From Vreelandella alkaliphila (GTDB lineage Bacteria > Pseudomonadota > Gammaproteobacteria > Pseudomonadales > Halomonadaceae), in NCBI RefSeq assembly GCF_016107625.1, contig NZ_JABASV010000012.1, forward strand, positions 22,466 to 86,465: a stretch of DNA of 64,000 nucleotides. The letters are read 5' to 3'. A model generated the notes under the pieces. The model was not told where the DNA came from and searched no databases. It saw only the letters and a program-made list of their open reading frames with translations. Position numbers and translations under genes: made by a program. Positions 29,675 through 37,723 of this stretch are shown here, in pieces (within the stretch, counting starts at the first letter, position 1; each line of letters starts with the position of its first letter).

Positions 29675-31176
29675 TGGCTAGCCGCAAACGCTCAATCATT
29701 CATGACTATCGTTGGCAAAAGCTGGCTCTGCGTTACCGGAATAACCGGGTAAAGTTTGCCGTTGAGGTGATGGGCGTTAAGCCCTCGCACCAGCAGCGAC
29801 GAATCCTGGCAGCGATGGATCGCAAAGGTGCGCGGGTATCCGTATCGTCTGGCCACGGCACGGGCAAGAGCTTCATCGCTGGCACGCTGGCCATGCACAC
29901 GATGCTTTGCCACGTTAAGCCGGAAATGATCATTACTGCGAACAATATAGATCAGGTTCGCCGCGTCATCTTCAAATACGTGACCGATAGTTGGTCGCAA
30001 GTCTGCAAGCGCTTCCCCTGGTTAGCCCGTTACTTCACTGTCACCAGCGAGCTTTTTTACTGCAACGAGTTCAAAAAGAGCTGGTATGTGGCAGGCAAGA
30101 CCGTGCCCAAAGATAAGCCGGAGGGTATAGCCGGTGCGCACAACAAGAACCTGATTTTCCTAGTCGATGAAGCGTCCGGCGTAGACGATAAAGTGCTGTC
30201 GGTTATACGCGGGGCGTTATCTGAGGAAAACAACAAGCTGCTGATGTTCAGCCAGCCAACGCGCAACAGTGGCCACTTCTACGAATCCCACCACAGCCTT
30301 AAAAAGCGTGACTTTAACGACATTAACGAGCCTGGTTACGTGTCGTTCATCCTCAATAGCGAGGAAAGCCCGTTCGTAAGCCCGCAAGCGCTTCGCGAGT
30401 ACGTTAAAAGCTACGGTGGCGTAGATTCCCCTGAATACCAAATCAAGGTTCTAGGGCAGTTCTCAGACCAGCTCGAAGGCTTCCTTATTACGCGCCTGGC
30501 TGCCACTCGCGCTCAAGCTGCGCGGGTTGAGCACAAAGGCCCGTGGGGCTATGTCATCGTTGCCGACGTGGGCGGCGGTGTCGAGCGTGACAGCTCGGTT
30601 GTTGGGGTGTTTAAGGTTTCTGGCATTACCCAAGAAGAGCGCTGCATCGAGCCGATTGAAGTAAGGGAGATGCCTGGCACCATGACGCCCAAAGCGTTTG
30701 GTCGTGAATTGGTGCGAATGGCTGACCACTACCCTAACGCCACTATCGCGATTGATAGTATTGGTATCGGCCTAACTACGGCTCAAGAGGCAGAGGAGCT
30801 GGGTGGTAACGTACAGCGCATTATGTGGGGCGTGCCCTGCCATGCGCAGTCACACAAGCGCCGTTTCGGCAATCAGCGGGCCATGGCCTATGTCACGCTC
30901 AAAGAGGCGATTATGGAAGAGCGTGTGCGTTTTGACGGCTCTACCAAGGTGATCGAGCAGGCGAGCCGTATACCCTACAAGATCAATGAGCGCGGCCAGT
31001 ACATGATGCGCACCAAGGAAGAAATGCGCAGCATGGGCATCAAGTCACCCGACTGGGCTGACGTTTACGCGATGGCCATGATTGCAGACATGATTCCTGC
31101 GGATACCGTGGCCACGTTAAACAGTGATGCCGAAAACGACTATCTCATGGAGCTGGCGCTCCTGGCTGAGGCCTAA
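29674..31176 (+). CDS. terL: Terminase large subunit
   Basis: A 500-residue packaging motor. The ATPase domain has Walker A SGHGTGKS (residues 59-66) and Walker B with catalytic Glu NLIFLVDEAS (about 160-170). The RNase H-like nuclease shows VIVADVGGG (about 292), AIDSIGIG (about 362) and a C-terminal SPDWADVYAM Asp (about 465). It cuts concatemers and drives DNA into proheads. Length is normal for the family. Its stop codon overlaps the stop of the convergent Rep gene by two bases, showing how tightly the plasmid replicon is inserted into the phage map. Confidence 0.9.
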   Translation: MASRKRSIIHDYRWQKLALRYRNNRVKFAVEVMGVKPSHQQRRILAAMDRKGARVSVSSGHGTGKSFIAGTLAMHTMLCHVKPEMIITANNIDQVRRVIFKYVTDSWSQVCKRFPWLARYFTVTSELFYCNEFKKSWYVAGKTVPKDKPEGIAGAHNKNLIFLVDEASGVDDKVLSVIRGALSEENNKLLMFSQPTRNSGHFYESHHSLKKRDFNDINEPGYVSFILNSEESPFVSPQALREYVKSYGGVDSPEYQIKVLGQFSDQLEGFLITRLAATRAQAARVEHKGPWGYVIVADVGGGVERDSSVVGVFKVSGITQEERCIEPIEVREMPGTMTPKAFGRELVRMADHYPNATIAIDSIGIGLTTAQEAEELGGNVQRIMWGVPCHAQSHKRRFGNQRAMAYVTLKEAIMEERVRFDGSTKVIEQASRIPYKINERGQYMMRTKEEMRSMGIKSPDWADVYAMAMIADMIPADTVATLNSDAENDYLMELALLAEA

Positions 31177-32060
31177 GCTGTAGCGCCCTTCTCTTTCAAC
31201 CGCTTCACGCGCTCCCGTTCAGCCACAAGGCGGGCTGCGCACTCGTCGTAGGACTCCCCAGGGTTGGCGCGCTTCTCGATAACGCTCATGGGTATGCCGC
31301 GTAAGCGCTTTTCGTTGCTGGTGGGCTTATCTTCGTCTGCTGGCTTGCCAGGAGCAGGCACGGCCTTGGGCTTGTCTACCGTGAAGGAGAACGCTAGGTG
31401 CGTGACCTTGCGGCCTGTTTTTTGCGGCTCCCATTTGACCGTGATGGGCGCGTGCTCATTAATCTGCTTAACAGACGGCTCAATCACATACCGGCGAAAG
31501 TCTTTAAACGCAGGGTACTTGCCTTCAATCCCCAGGCATTGTCGCATCCAGTCGATGCTTACTACCCGTTTTCCGGTGTCCCGCCACTGCATAAGTAGCT
31601 CATAAAGGCGTATCGCGTGGGGGCTGTTCATGCTGGCCACGTCTGATAGCGCATACTTCGTAAAGCGCCGTGTTAGCTCGGTAAGGTAGGGAAGAATGTC
31701 TTTGCCGAAGCGTAGCGCAAGCGCTCCCTCGCCGTCCTTGTACTCTATCGACTGTATCCAGCGCATAGTGATTTTGCGAGGCTGTCCCGTATTGGGTTGC
31801 TCGTAGACCGTCAAGCGTCGATCAAACAGCGACTCGGCTGCTAGCTTCAATTCTTTGTAAGCGCCATCGATGATGCTGTCTGATAAGTCAGCGAAGCGCC
31901 TGGCGGTGATCAGGTACTGAATTTCATCCGTGATAGGCTGCGAACGATCTACTTGCGCTATGCACGCCAATATAATTCGTTGCTCGCGCAAATTGAGCCG
32001 GTAACTCGCTTCTATTAGGGCGTTAGACTTGACTACATTCTGGCCTTCCAATGCCTGCAT
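31173..32060 (-). CDS. Rep_3-family (RepB/RepA) plasmid replication initiator
   Basis: A 295-residue protein. The N-terminal segment VVKSNALIEASYRLNLREQR and the following ILACIAQVD, then YKELKLAAESLFDRRL and YLTELTRRFTKYALSDVASM, are characteristic of the Rep_3 superfamily (two winged helices) that binds iterons and melts plasmid origins. A basic C-terminal extension follows from about residue 215. Upstream of its start lie seven iterons. AAGGA sits about 10 bases before the ATG. This places theta-type plasmid replication inside a phage genome. Confidence 0.88.
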   Translation of the reverse strand: MQALEGQNVVKSNALIEASYRLNLREQRIILACIAQVDRSQPITDEIQYLITARRFADLSDSIIDGAYKELKLAAESLFDRRLTVYEQPNTGQPRKITMRWIQSIEYKDGEGALALRFGKDILPYLTELTRRFTKYALSDVASMNSPHAIRLYELLMQWRDTGKRVVSIDWMRQCLGIEGKYPAFKDFRRYVIEPSVKQINEHAPITVKWEPQKTGRKVTHLAFSFTVDKPKAVPAPGKPADEDKPTSNEKRLRGIPMSVIEKRANPGESYDECAARLVAERERVKRLKEKGATA

Positions 32061-32120
32061 GATGGAGCTTTCCTTATGTGTGCTTTTGTTGATACAGCAA
32101 GACTAACCCCCAAAAGGGGA

Positions 32121-32513
32121 AAGGTCAAAAGCCTTCCACCGAGACAAGGTATCTCTCCCCCTTTCAGCAAGGTATCTCTCCCCCTTACCACAAGGTATCC
32201 TTCCCCTTTCAACAAGGTATCCTTCCACCTTTCAACCCTAATTACCTTTAAAATACAGATGCTTATAGGGGCTTAAAAGGTTAAAACAAAAGGTACATAA
32301 AAGAGTGGTCGCCATAACTGGCTTGAAAAACCACCCCAAAAACACACCTACAGACAGCATCAAATCAAGCAAGGTATCCTTCCACCTTTAAGAGAGCTTG
32401 TTGCATGGCCTTATTCCCCACGCCACTGAACAAGGTATTTCTCCCCCTTTAGATGAAGCATGGCTCTTGATCCATGGCGAGTAAGCGAGACAACAAGGTA
32501 TTACTCCACCTTT
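32121..32513. repeat. Iteron array, probable plasmid origin
   Basis: Seven copies of CAAGGTATCYYTCCMCCTTT begin at 32145, 32168, 32191, 32213, 32370, 32431 and 32494; a decayed copy lies near 32121. The first four are 22-23 bp apart, about two helical turns. The last three are 61 and 63 bp apart, about six turns. An AT-rich stretch (about 32226-32300) lies between the groups and is a candidate melting region. All copies face the same way. The gap 32061-32641 has no other gene, and no convincing DnaA box was found. Confidence 0.88.
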
Positions 32514-32577
32514 AGATTAAGAGCGAGAAATGCTCCCCTGGTAAGCGAATATTCTTATACCGTTATCTTGATGGCTT

Positions 32578-32621
32578 AAAAAAAGGCTGACCAATCCCAC
32601 TGGTTCGCGAGGCTGGTCAGC
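32578..32621 (-). terminator. Terminator of toxin-antitoxin operon
   Basis: Leftward, GCTGACCA and TGGTCAGC (8 bp perfect, 32621-32586) are followed by a C and a run of T. It lies just after the antitoxin stop and shields the iterons from transcription. Confidence 0.8.
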
Positions 32622-32641
32622 ATGAGGTATTTCTGCCTTGC

Positions 32642-32935
32642 TTACGCTGTGGCTAACTCTTCGTCCAAAACTTCTACTTTCAGCACAAGGTGTGCGCTCG
32701 CAGTAAGCTTCACCAGCGCATCAAGACTAAAAGCGCCAACCTTTCCCGCCAGAAGGTTGTTAAGACGTGGCTGGGTGACCCCTAGCCGCTTGGCTGCTTC
32801 TTTTTGGCTTAAATCCCAGGAGCGCACACGCTCTACCAGCTTCCTCATTAGCTGAGACCTTAGCCGCATGTTTGCCGCCTCTTCCGGGGAGTCTTCCAGC
32901 GCATCCCAAATATCATCAAAGCATTCGTTAGCCAT
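32642..32935 (-). CDS. HigA-like antitoxin
   Basis: A 97-residue Xre-type protein with the HTH at about residues 40-72 (LSQKEAAKRLGVTQPRLNNLL). Together with the RelE/Gp49-like protein encoded just upstream it forms a HigBA-type pair (toxin first, antitoxin second). It would neutralise the toxin and repress the operon. Such modules stabilise plasmids by post-segregational killing, consistent with the adjacent Rep gene. Confidence 0.8.
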   Translation of the reverse strand: MANECFDDIWDALEDSPEEAANMRLRSQLMRKLVERVRSWDLSQKEAAKRLGVTQPRLNNLLAGKVGAFSLDALVKLTASAHLVLKVEVLDEELATA

Positions 32936-32994
32936 ATCAATCTGCCTCTTTAATCATCATTAGCCAGTCCGCCACCCCCTTTCGGGGGCTTTGG

Positions 32995-33318
32995 TTAAGG
33001 GATCAGCTTGTAGCGTTGCTGGCCTTTCTCTATGTCGCCCTTTGCAGTTTTCTGCGTTTTCTTCTGGAATCCGTGGAGTATGTAGACCTTATCTCCCCTG
33101 CTGGCCACGTAGAAAACCCTGAAAGCGCCGTCTGTATCCGTGATCCTTATCTCGATCACCCCCTTGCCTACGATCCTCATCGCTTTGAAGTCGTCAGGCA
33201 TCAAACCATCTTGCACTTTGCCAATTTGATACCCCGCATCACGCTTTGCGTCGGCTGGGAAATTCTTTATTGCCTCTAGCGAGTCTCCCAAAAACTCGAC
33301 CTTCTTTTTTTCAGCCAT
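32995..33318 (-). CDS. HigB/Gp49-like toxin
   Basis: A 107-residue RelE-superfamily protein of the phage-derived Gp49-like type. Characteristic parts are VEFLGDSLEAIKNFPADAKRD, cited in short: LEAIKNFPADAKRD, then IEIRITDTDGAFRVFYVA and VYILHGFQKKTQKT. Members are ribosome-dependent mRNA interferases. AGGGA lies 6-7 bases before the ATG at 33318; a longer frame from 33351 lacks a ribosome site. CCCCC-TTTC-GGGGG between toxin and antitoxin could moderate read-through. Confidence 0.82.
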   Translation of the reverse strand: MAEKKKVEFLGDSLEAIKNFPADAKRDAGYQIGKVQDGLMPDDFKAMRIVGKGVIEIRITDTDGAFRVFYVASRGDKVYILHGFQKKTQKTAKGDIEKGQQRYKLIP

Positions 33319-33741
33319 TGCGCTTCCCTGGATTGCCGACCTTGAAAGCATTTTATATCGGAACGAGTATAAAGTCTATATCCACGCCGATATATTTTCT
33401 CTTTGCTCACGGCTTGATGCGCATAGCGTTATTACGCTAATAAAATTCAAGATAATGAGGATAATGTTGAATTTAAAACGTTCGTTTAAACGTATTATCC
33501 GTAATTACATAATATTATGCTTAACGTTAAATAAACCTTATATTGCCTCGTCGTACAAAGGAATTACTGCGTGTACTACTAAGTTTGTAGGACATTTGCC
33601 ATACCTTGAGTGAAATCAACCAAACATTAGATTTAGCTATAATTTGTGCTTTTCCCTATAACGACTAACGTATAGCATTCCTGACTTCGCGTAACAGCGG
33701 GTTGCTGGTGCGCGATTGGATAATAAGGGAGATCAGGGAAT
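33319..33741. other. AT-rich intergenic region upstream of toxin gene
   Basis: About 420 bp with no gene. It contains short palindromes (AGCGT-TATT-ACGCT at 33425-33438, CGTTTAAACG near 33483, TTAACGTTAA near 33521), some of which may be operators of the toxin-antitoxin unit or of the gene at 33742. The promoters were not resolved. Confidence 0.4.
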
Positions 33742-34161
33742 ATGACGCAAGTAAAGGATCAGTCTACAGCTAACTACAGCAACAGCAGTTTGCAAATCCT
33801 GCGCCCGCTGGAGCCTATCAAGGTACGCTCTATCGCGTTTGATGACTGCGTAAACCCGGTACTTCACTGCGAGGAAAGTGTGGAAGCCTTGCAGGCAATA
33901 TTGGCATTTGAAGATGTGCTTCTCATGAGTTTTAGGCACTACAAGGTGCAGTTAGCCGTAATGATGCGTCGCTTGCGTCGCTACTCTCACTCACTTGCTT
34001 GGCGCGCCGACATGGTGCTTAGAGCTATCCATACGCTATCCAGATCGACAGGCTTAATGTGTAACGAGGCGCTTTATAAGTGTAAGCGCTTTCTTATGCT
34101 AACTGCGCAACATGACGATGCGCGGTTAGCCTGCCCCGCTGCTGGCTTGTCAGCCATATAG
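33742..34161 (+). CDS. Hypothetical protein, 139 aa
   Basis: Unrecognised. The middle is basic and aromatic (LAVMMRRLRRYSHSLAWRAD), with seven Cys or Met-rich positions near the end. GGGA lies about 9 bases before the ATG. It is isolated between AT-rich gaps, the arrangement of a moron expressed from the prophage. Confidence 0.5.
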   Translation: MTQVKDQSTANYSNSSLQILRPLEPIKVRSIAFDDCVNPVLHCEESVEALQAILAFEDVLLMSFRHYKVQLAVMMRRLRRYSHSLAWRADMVLRAIHTLSRSTGLMCNEALYKCKRFLMLTAQHDDARLACPAAGLSAI

Positions 34162-34223
34162 CTAAAATTAAGCAATAACAACAGGCTATAAGCGCCATCC
34201 AAATTCCGCATTGCGGCCCATAT

Positions 34224-34253
34224 TTCATTCAATGTAATATCGCATTGAATGAA
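34224..34253 (+). promoter_or_regulatory. 11-bp inverted repeat, probable operator
   Basis: TTCATTCAATG (34224-34234) and CATTGAATGAA (34243-34253) are perfect arms around TAATATCG, which contains a -10-like TAATAT. AAGGAG follows and the gene starts at 34265. The sequence is unrelated to the phage operator, so a different regulator probably acts here. Confidence 0.6.
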
Positions 34254-34264
34254 AAGGAGCCGCT

Positions 34265-34723
34265 ATGCCTCGCAATGCCCAATGGCGCGCCCTGCAACTT
34301 TACGGGCGCTCATTTTATCAAGTGCGCAAAGAGTCGGGGTTTAGTGAGTGGGGCTTTTTGGCAAATTTGCCGCGCAACATTAGCTCTGACTCTTTGCATG
34401 ATGCCGTGATAGAGACACCGTTCCAGTGGCAAGTCTTAGCCATCGCTTACTTTAGTGGAAGTAATGGCTCCTTAATGCGTGGCTGGTGCGAAGTAACGTC
34501 ACAGCAAGCCTTTAAAGCAAGGGGGCATGCGTTAGTGGCTGTTATGGGAGAGGCGCTTCAAGCGGCAAAGAACCAAGGGGATCAGCAAGATTTATATGAA
34601 AGTGCTTTGATAATACGGCCTTTTACGCGCCAGCGCGTAAAGATTGAGCCAATTCTGCAGCGCTACCAAGATACGCTTTCGTTAACTGACGAAGAAGTCA
34701 GGGCGTATTCTTATGCCTGGTAA
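34265..34723 (+). CDS. Hypothetical protein under separate operator
   Basis: A 152-residue protein (MPRNAQWRALQLYGRSFYQV...). Mixed alpha/beta, with a basic start and an acidic end. It is unrecognised. AAGGAG precedes the ATG closely. The adjacent perfect inverted repeat suggests independent, possibly self-, regulation; a lysogenic-conversion role is inference. Confidence 0.5.
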   Translation: MPRNAQWRALQLYGRSFYQVRKESGFSEWGFLANLPRNISSDSLHDAVIETPFQWQVLAIAYFSGSNGSLMRGWCEVTSQQAFKARGHALVAVMGEALQAAKNQGDQQDLYESALIIRPFTRQRVKIEPILQRYQDTLSLTDEEVRAYSYAW

Positions 34724-34766
34724 GGAAGAAAACGGTATAACATTCTCACTACAGGATAAATTACCC

Positions 34767-35234
34767 ATGAGAACACCACTGCTCGCAACTGCCATCCTCG
34801 CAGGCTCATCTGCCTGGGCTATGGCGCAACCTCAGTCACCAGCAGTGCCTATGACTGATCAGGGACTTCAACAGTTTGTCGCAGCCATGCCAAGCGATGA
34901 TGTGTTGGCTAGGCGTATTTACGGCGTCATTGAAGACTGTAGTTGCGAGCCAGGCAGCATTGAGGCAGTGAAGGAAATAACTGTCTACCTTGACGGTCTT
35001 TTTCATCACCACGGCTACGGCTATGGTGCGACAGTGTACGAATACCTGCAGGCTTACACAGGCACTGGTGATTATAAGTACGAAGGTAGTCGCCTGCTAG
35101 AAGCGTCGGGTGTTGGAGAGTTTGCTACGCCGATATTGAACCTAATACAGGCTGGGGAAGGTGATTGGCTGGTGTCTGAATGGCTTATGTCTCAAGCAGA
35201 TATGGAAGGCGCGCAAGAGCTACTTTCTAGGTAA
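34767..35234 (+). CDS. Secreted hypothetical protein
   Basis: A 155-residue protein with a signal peptide (MRTPLLATAILAGSSAWAMA, cleavage near residue 21). The mature part has two Cys (EDCSCEPG) and a Gly/Tyr/His-rich loop (HHHGYGYGATVYEY), and ends helical. It probably acts in the periplasm. The ATG at 34767 was chosen because it begins the signal peptide; a longer frame exists. Possibly a lysogenic-conversion gene. Confidence 0.55.
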   Translation: MRTPLLATAILAGSSAWAMAQPQSPAVPMTDQGLQQFVAAMPSDDVLARRIYGVIEDCSCEPGSIEAVKEITVYLDGLFHHHGYGYGATVYEYLQAYTGTGDYKYEGSRLLEASGVGEFATPILNLIQAGEGDWLVSEWLMSQADMEGAQELLSR

Positions 35235-35239
35235 ATCGA

Positions 35240-35268
35240 TTACCTGACAGGTTACATATTGTTACAAT
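35240..35268 (+). promoter_or_regulatory. Late promoter PL1 with operator
   Basis: TTACCT (35240-35245), a 17-bp spacer and TACAAT (35263-35268) form a promoter. TTACCTGACAGGTTA (35240-35254) is an operator, and GTTACATATTGTTACAAT (35251-35268) is the late motif shared with the sites at 40306, 44326 and 62089. Confidence 0.75.
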
Positions 35269-35298
35269 GGCCATACCTTCTTAGGGTGGCCATTTTTT
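35267..35298 (+). terminator. Terminator overlapping late promoter PL1
   Basis: ATGGCCA (35267-35273) pairs with TGGCCAT (35287-35293), followed by six T that run straight into the ATG at 35299. The left arm lies mostly upstream of the start site expected for PL1 (near 35275). Only read-through RNA should therefore form the hairpin. Confidence 0.65.
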
Positions 35299-35940
35299 AT
35301 GTCTCAGATAACCGCACAACGCATACTTGCTGTCTCATTGCTGTCAACTGAGCGCGTCAAGCTCCGCTGCGTATATGACGGCTCAATGTTAGTGGTCGCA
35401 GGTATGGAGCGCGTCGAGGGTAATGTGTTTACTTGGCGTAAACGCCTGGCGCAAGAAGTAGCCGATGCCGTCGAAAACGGTTGGCAGGTTCTGGTTGAGG
35501 AAATGACCGATACGGTTAGCCAGCATGCCACCCCTGTATTGTTCAGTGACCCTCATCCTCAAGAGCTGAGGCCTATGCTGGCCGTAGCGCTGGACTGGTA
35601 CTTCGCTATGTATAACGCGGGTACTATCCAGTTGCAGCCTGGCACCGAAGTTTGTCGTATCACTGAGTCATCGGTGGACGTGTCTACTGACGAAAAAGGT
35701 CGTAACCGCTACAACCTGGACTGGCAGCGCATTAAGGGGCCGCAGCGCGCCATGATGCTTGCTTGCCTTGCCGCTGAGGGGTATCAGCCAATCTCTCCAG
35801 ACTGGATAGAACAGCTCTATGCGGGCCTGGAAGTTGAAACAATGCCTAGCACCCCTGTGGAGCGCTTTAGCCGCGCCCTGAGTGCCGATGATTTTGCGCG
35901 CGAGCGAGCATTGCGGTTAGCGCAAGAAGGTGGCGCTTAA
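35299..35940 (+). CDS. Hypothetical virion-operon protein
   Basis: A 213-residue protein, first gene of a late operon. Mixed fold with Trp-rich segments (VENGWQVLVEEM, ALDWYFAMYNAG). Unrecognised. The ATG directly follows a T run; a weak GGTGG ribosome site lies in the right arm of the terminator hairpin. Its stop overlaps the next start (TAATG). Likely structural or assembly-related by position. Confidence 0.55.
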   Translation: MSQITAQRILAVSLLSTERVKLRCVYDGSMLVVAGMERVEGNVFTWRKRLAQEVADAVENGWQVLVEEMTDTVSQHATPVLFSDPHPQELRPMLAVALDWYFAMYNAGTIQLQPGTEVCRITESSVDVSTDEKGRNRYNLDWQRIKGPQRAMMLACLAAEGYQPISPDWIEQLYAGLEVETMPSTPVERFSRALSADDFARERALRLAQEGGA

Positions 35941-36506
35941 TGGCTCTGCCTGATCGCCTCAGCCCTTCCCAACTTACCGATCCGCTAGTACGCGCGCGCC
36001 TTTACAGAGATATAAGAAGGCAGACGCCGCGTGTTTCACGCAAGAGCTGGTACAGCTACACCGTAGCACCCGGCGAAGTTCTTATGCCTGAGTTGGTCGC
36101 CTATCGTGCGTATCGCAGTAAGCGCTTGAAGTGGGTAGTGCTGGCAGCAGCTGGCATGACTGACTACCGCCTGGCGTTAGAGGGCGGCGAGACTCTACAG
36201 CTGCCTAGTCTGGAGTGGCTACGTGATCGCTTGCGCTACTACATGAAGTTAGAAGCGGTCAATGTGACGCCTTCTCCGGTAAGGGCCAAAGCGCCATTGG
36301 TCACGACGCTGCCGGAATTAACACTTCCCGACAACCTCAGCGCCAGCGAGGCGCTTCAAGCCGCGCTGACCGCGCTGGCCGAACCTACCCCTCTTGTTTC
36401 GCCTGCCGATGAGGTAGGGGATGAATCGCTAAACCGCCAGCGTAATGCTATCGACGCCAAGCTAGCAGCGGTTAAAGAGGCGCTGGCGCATTTGGAGAGG
36501 AAATAG
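35940..36506 (+). CDS. Hypothetical virion-operon protein
   Basis: A 188-residue basic protein (RDIRRQTPRVSRKSWYSYTV near the start) with a predicted C-terminal coiled coil (RNAIDAKLAAVKEALAHLER). Coupled to both neighbours. Unrecognised; a head or internal virion protein is possible. Confidence 0.5.
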   Translation: MALPDRLSPSQLTDPLVRARLYRDIRRQTPRVSRKSWYSYTVAPGEVLMPELVAYRAYRSKRLKWVVLAAAGMTDYRLALEGGETLQLPSLEWLRDRLRYYMKLEAVNVTPSPVRAKAPLVTTLPELTLPDNLSASEALQAALTALAEPTPLVSPADEVGDESLNRQRNAIDAKLAAVKEALAHLERK

Positions 36507-36508
36507 CC

Positions 36509-37723
36509 ATGCGCTTCCCCAATACTGGCGACCAGGCACCCGCCAAGGTCATGGATTTTAAAGAGTTTGAGCGTGCCTTTAATACGTTTCGGAAGGATGA
36601 CAACCGCATTGAGCGCCAGGCAGCCAAGGGAACACTAAGCCCGGCGGCTATTGAGCGTGGCATACGTAGCGGGCTAGGTGCTCAGGTAGACGAAAAGCAG
36701 GGAAGCGGCCAATACAGCGCCGACGAGCTAAAAGCCTTTCGTAAGATGATGCAGAAGGCTCAGAAGGAGTTCGAGGGGCGCGGCGCTAAAGGGGTGCCCG
36801 TTAAGCAGCTGATTGCAAAGACGACACCCCAGGATGTGAAGCGAGCAAACCAGCAAATTCGCTATGCCAGGCTCTATCAAACGCGCGGTGACATGCTCAA
36901 GTTTCAGGTGCCCGCCTCCGGCGAGAACGGATATAACGGCAGCTATCAGGTGCGCATCCGGCTAGATGGCTGGGACGCCATGATGGTGTCAGGCAAGCCG
37001 TGGAAGACGGCAGCTAAAGAGGCCGCAACAGGGCGCGTATCCATTGACTGCCAGTGTGGCCGCCATCAGTTTTGGTATCGCTATTTGGCTGGTGTTGGCG
37101 GTTATGCCGTCACCCCGCCGCAAGAAAAAGACTTCCCCAAAATCCGCAACCCATCGCTCAAGGGTGCTTGTTGCAAGCACGTTGTGAGAGTGCTGCAAAC
37201 ACTGCAAAGCCCTACGGTTCAAAACGTGCTAGCCGGGGAAATGGAGCGCCAGGCAGACGCTGCCGGGTACGGCAAGGTGGGCAGTCGCTACTTGACTCAA
37301 GCTGAGCACGAAAAACTAAAGCGTGCCCGCCCCCGGCAGGCTGATCAGAAGAGTGCCGCAGCGGCTTACCGTGACTACCTAAAAAGTGCCAAGGGCATGA
37401 AACAGGCGACCGAAAAAGCGAGGAAAAAAATGGATGCGGAAGAAGAAAACCGAACGCTAAGAGCCAAAGATCGCGTGCGGCAACAGCAGCTAAAAAAGGC
37501 CAAAGAGCAAACCGCAGCGCTCAAGCAAGAGGCGAACATGGCGAAGCTGTCGGCACAGCTCAATAAGGCACGCATGGACGCCGTGATGAAGGCGGCGACA
37601 AGTGGTAGTGATCCGCAGGCAGCCAGTACGCGCGCGACGCAAGCCTTTGCTGAGTCATGGGCAGGTAGCAACAACACTACCCCGGAAGCCGTAATGGGCA
37701 TGATTAAGGACAACGGCTTATGA
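36509..37723 (+). CDS. SWIM-like zinc-finger virion-operon protein
   Basis: A 404-residue protein. Residues about 178-225 contain CQCGRHQFW and, 40 residues on, GACCKHVVRVL, a CxC...CxH pattern like the SWIM zinc finger that binds DNA or protein. The C-terminal third (about 285-350) is a long highly charged helix (EENRTLRAKDRVRQQQLKKA). A DNA-contacting internal or packaging protein is possible. GAGG lies 8 bases upstream; its stop overlaps the metalloprotease-like gene. Confidence 0.6.
   Translation: MRFPNTGDQAPAKVMDFKEFERAFNTFRKDDNRIERQAAKGTLSPAAIERGIRSGLGAQVDEKQGSGQYSADELKAFRKMMQKAQKEFEGRGAKGVPVKQLIAKTTPQDVKRANQQIRYARLYQTRGDMLKFQVPASGENGYNGSYQVRIRLDGWDAMMVSGKPWKTAAKEAATGRVSIDCQCGRHQFWYRYLAGVGGYAVTPPQEKDFPKIRNPSLKGACCKHVVRVLQTLQSPTVQNVLAGEMERQADAAGYGKVGSRYLTQAEHEKLKRARPRQADQKSAAAAYRDYLKSAKGMKQATEKARKKMDAEEENRTLRAKDRVRQQQLKKAKEQTAALKQEANMAKLSAQLNKARMDAVMKAATSGSDPQAASTRATQAFAESWAGSNNTTPEAVMGMIKDNGL

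Noticed and set aside
29680..29900. Possible CRISPR or DGR-like repeats near accessory genes
   Set aside because: No regularly spaced repeats with unique spacers and no reverse transcriptase gene were found anywhere in the window.
32033..32215. Short frames on both strands across the iterons
   Set aside because: They arise from the repeated iteron sequence and have no start signals.
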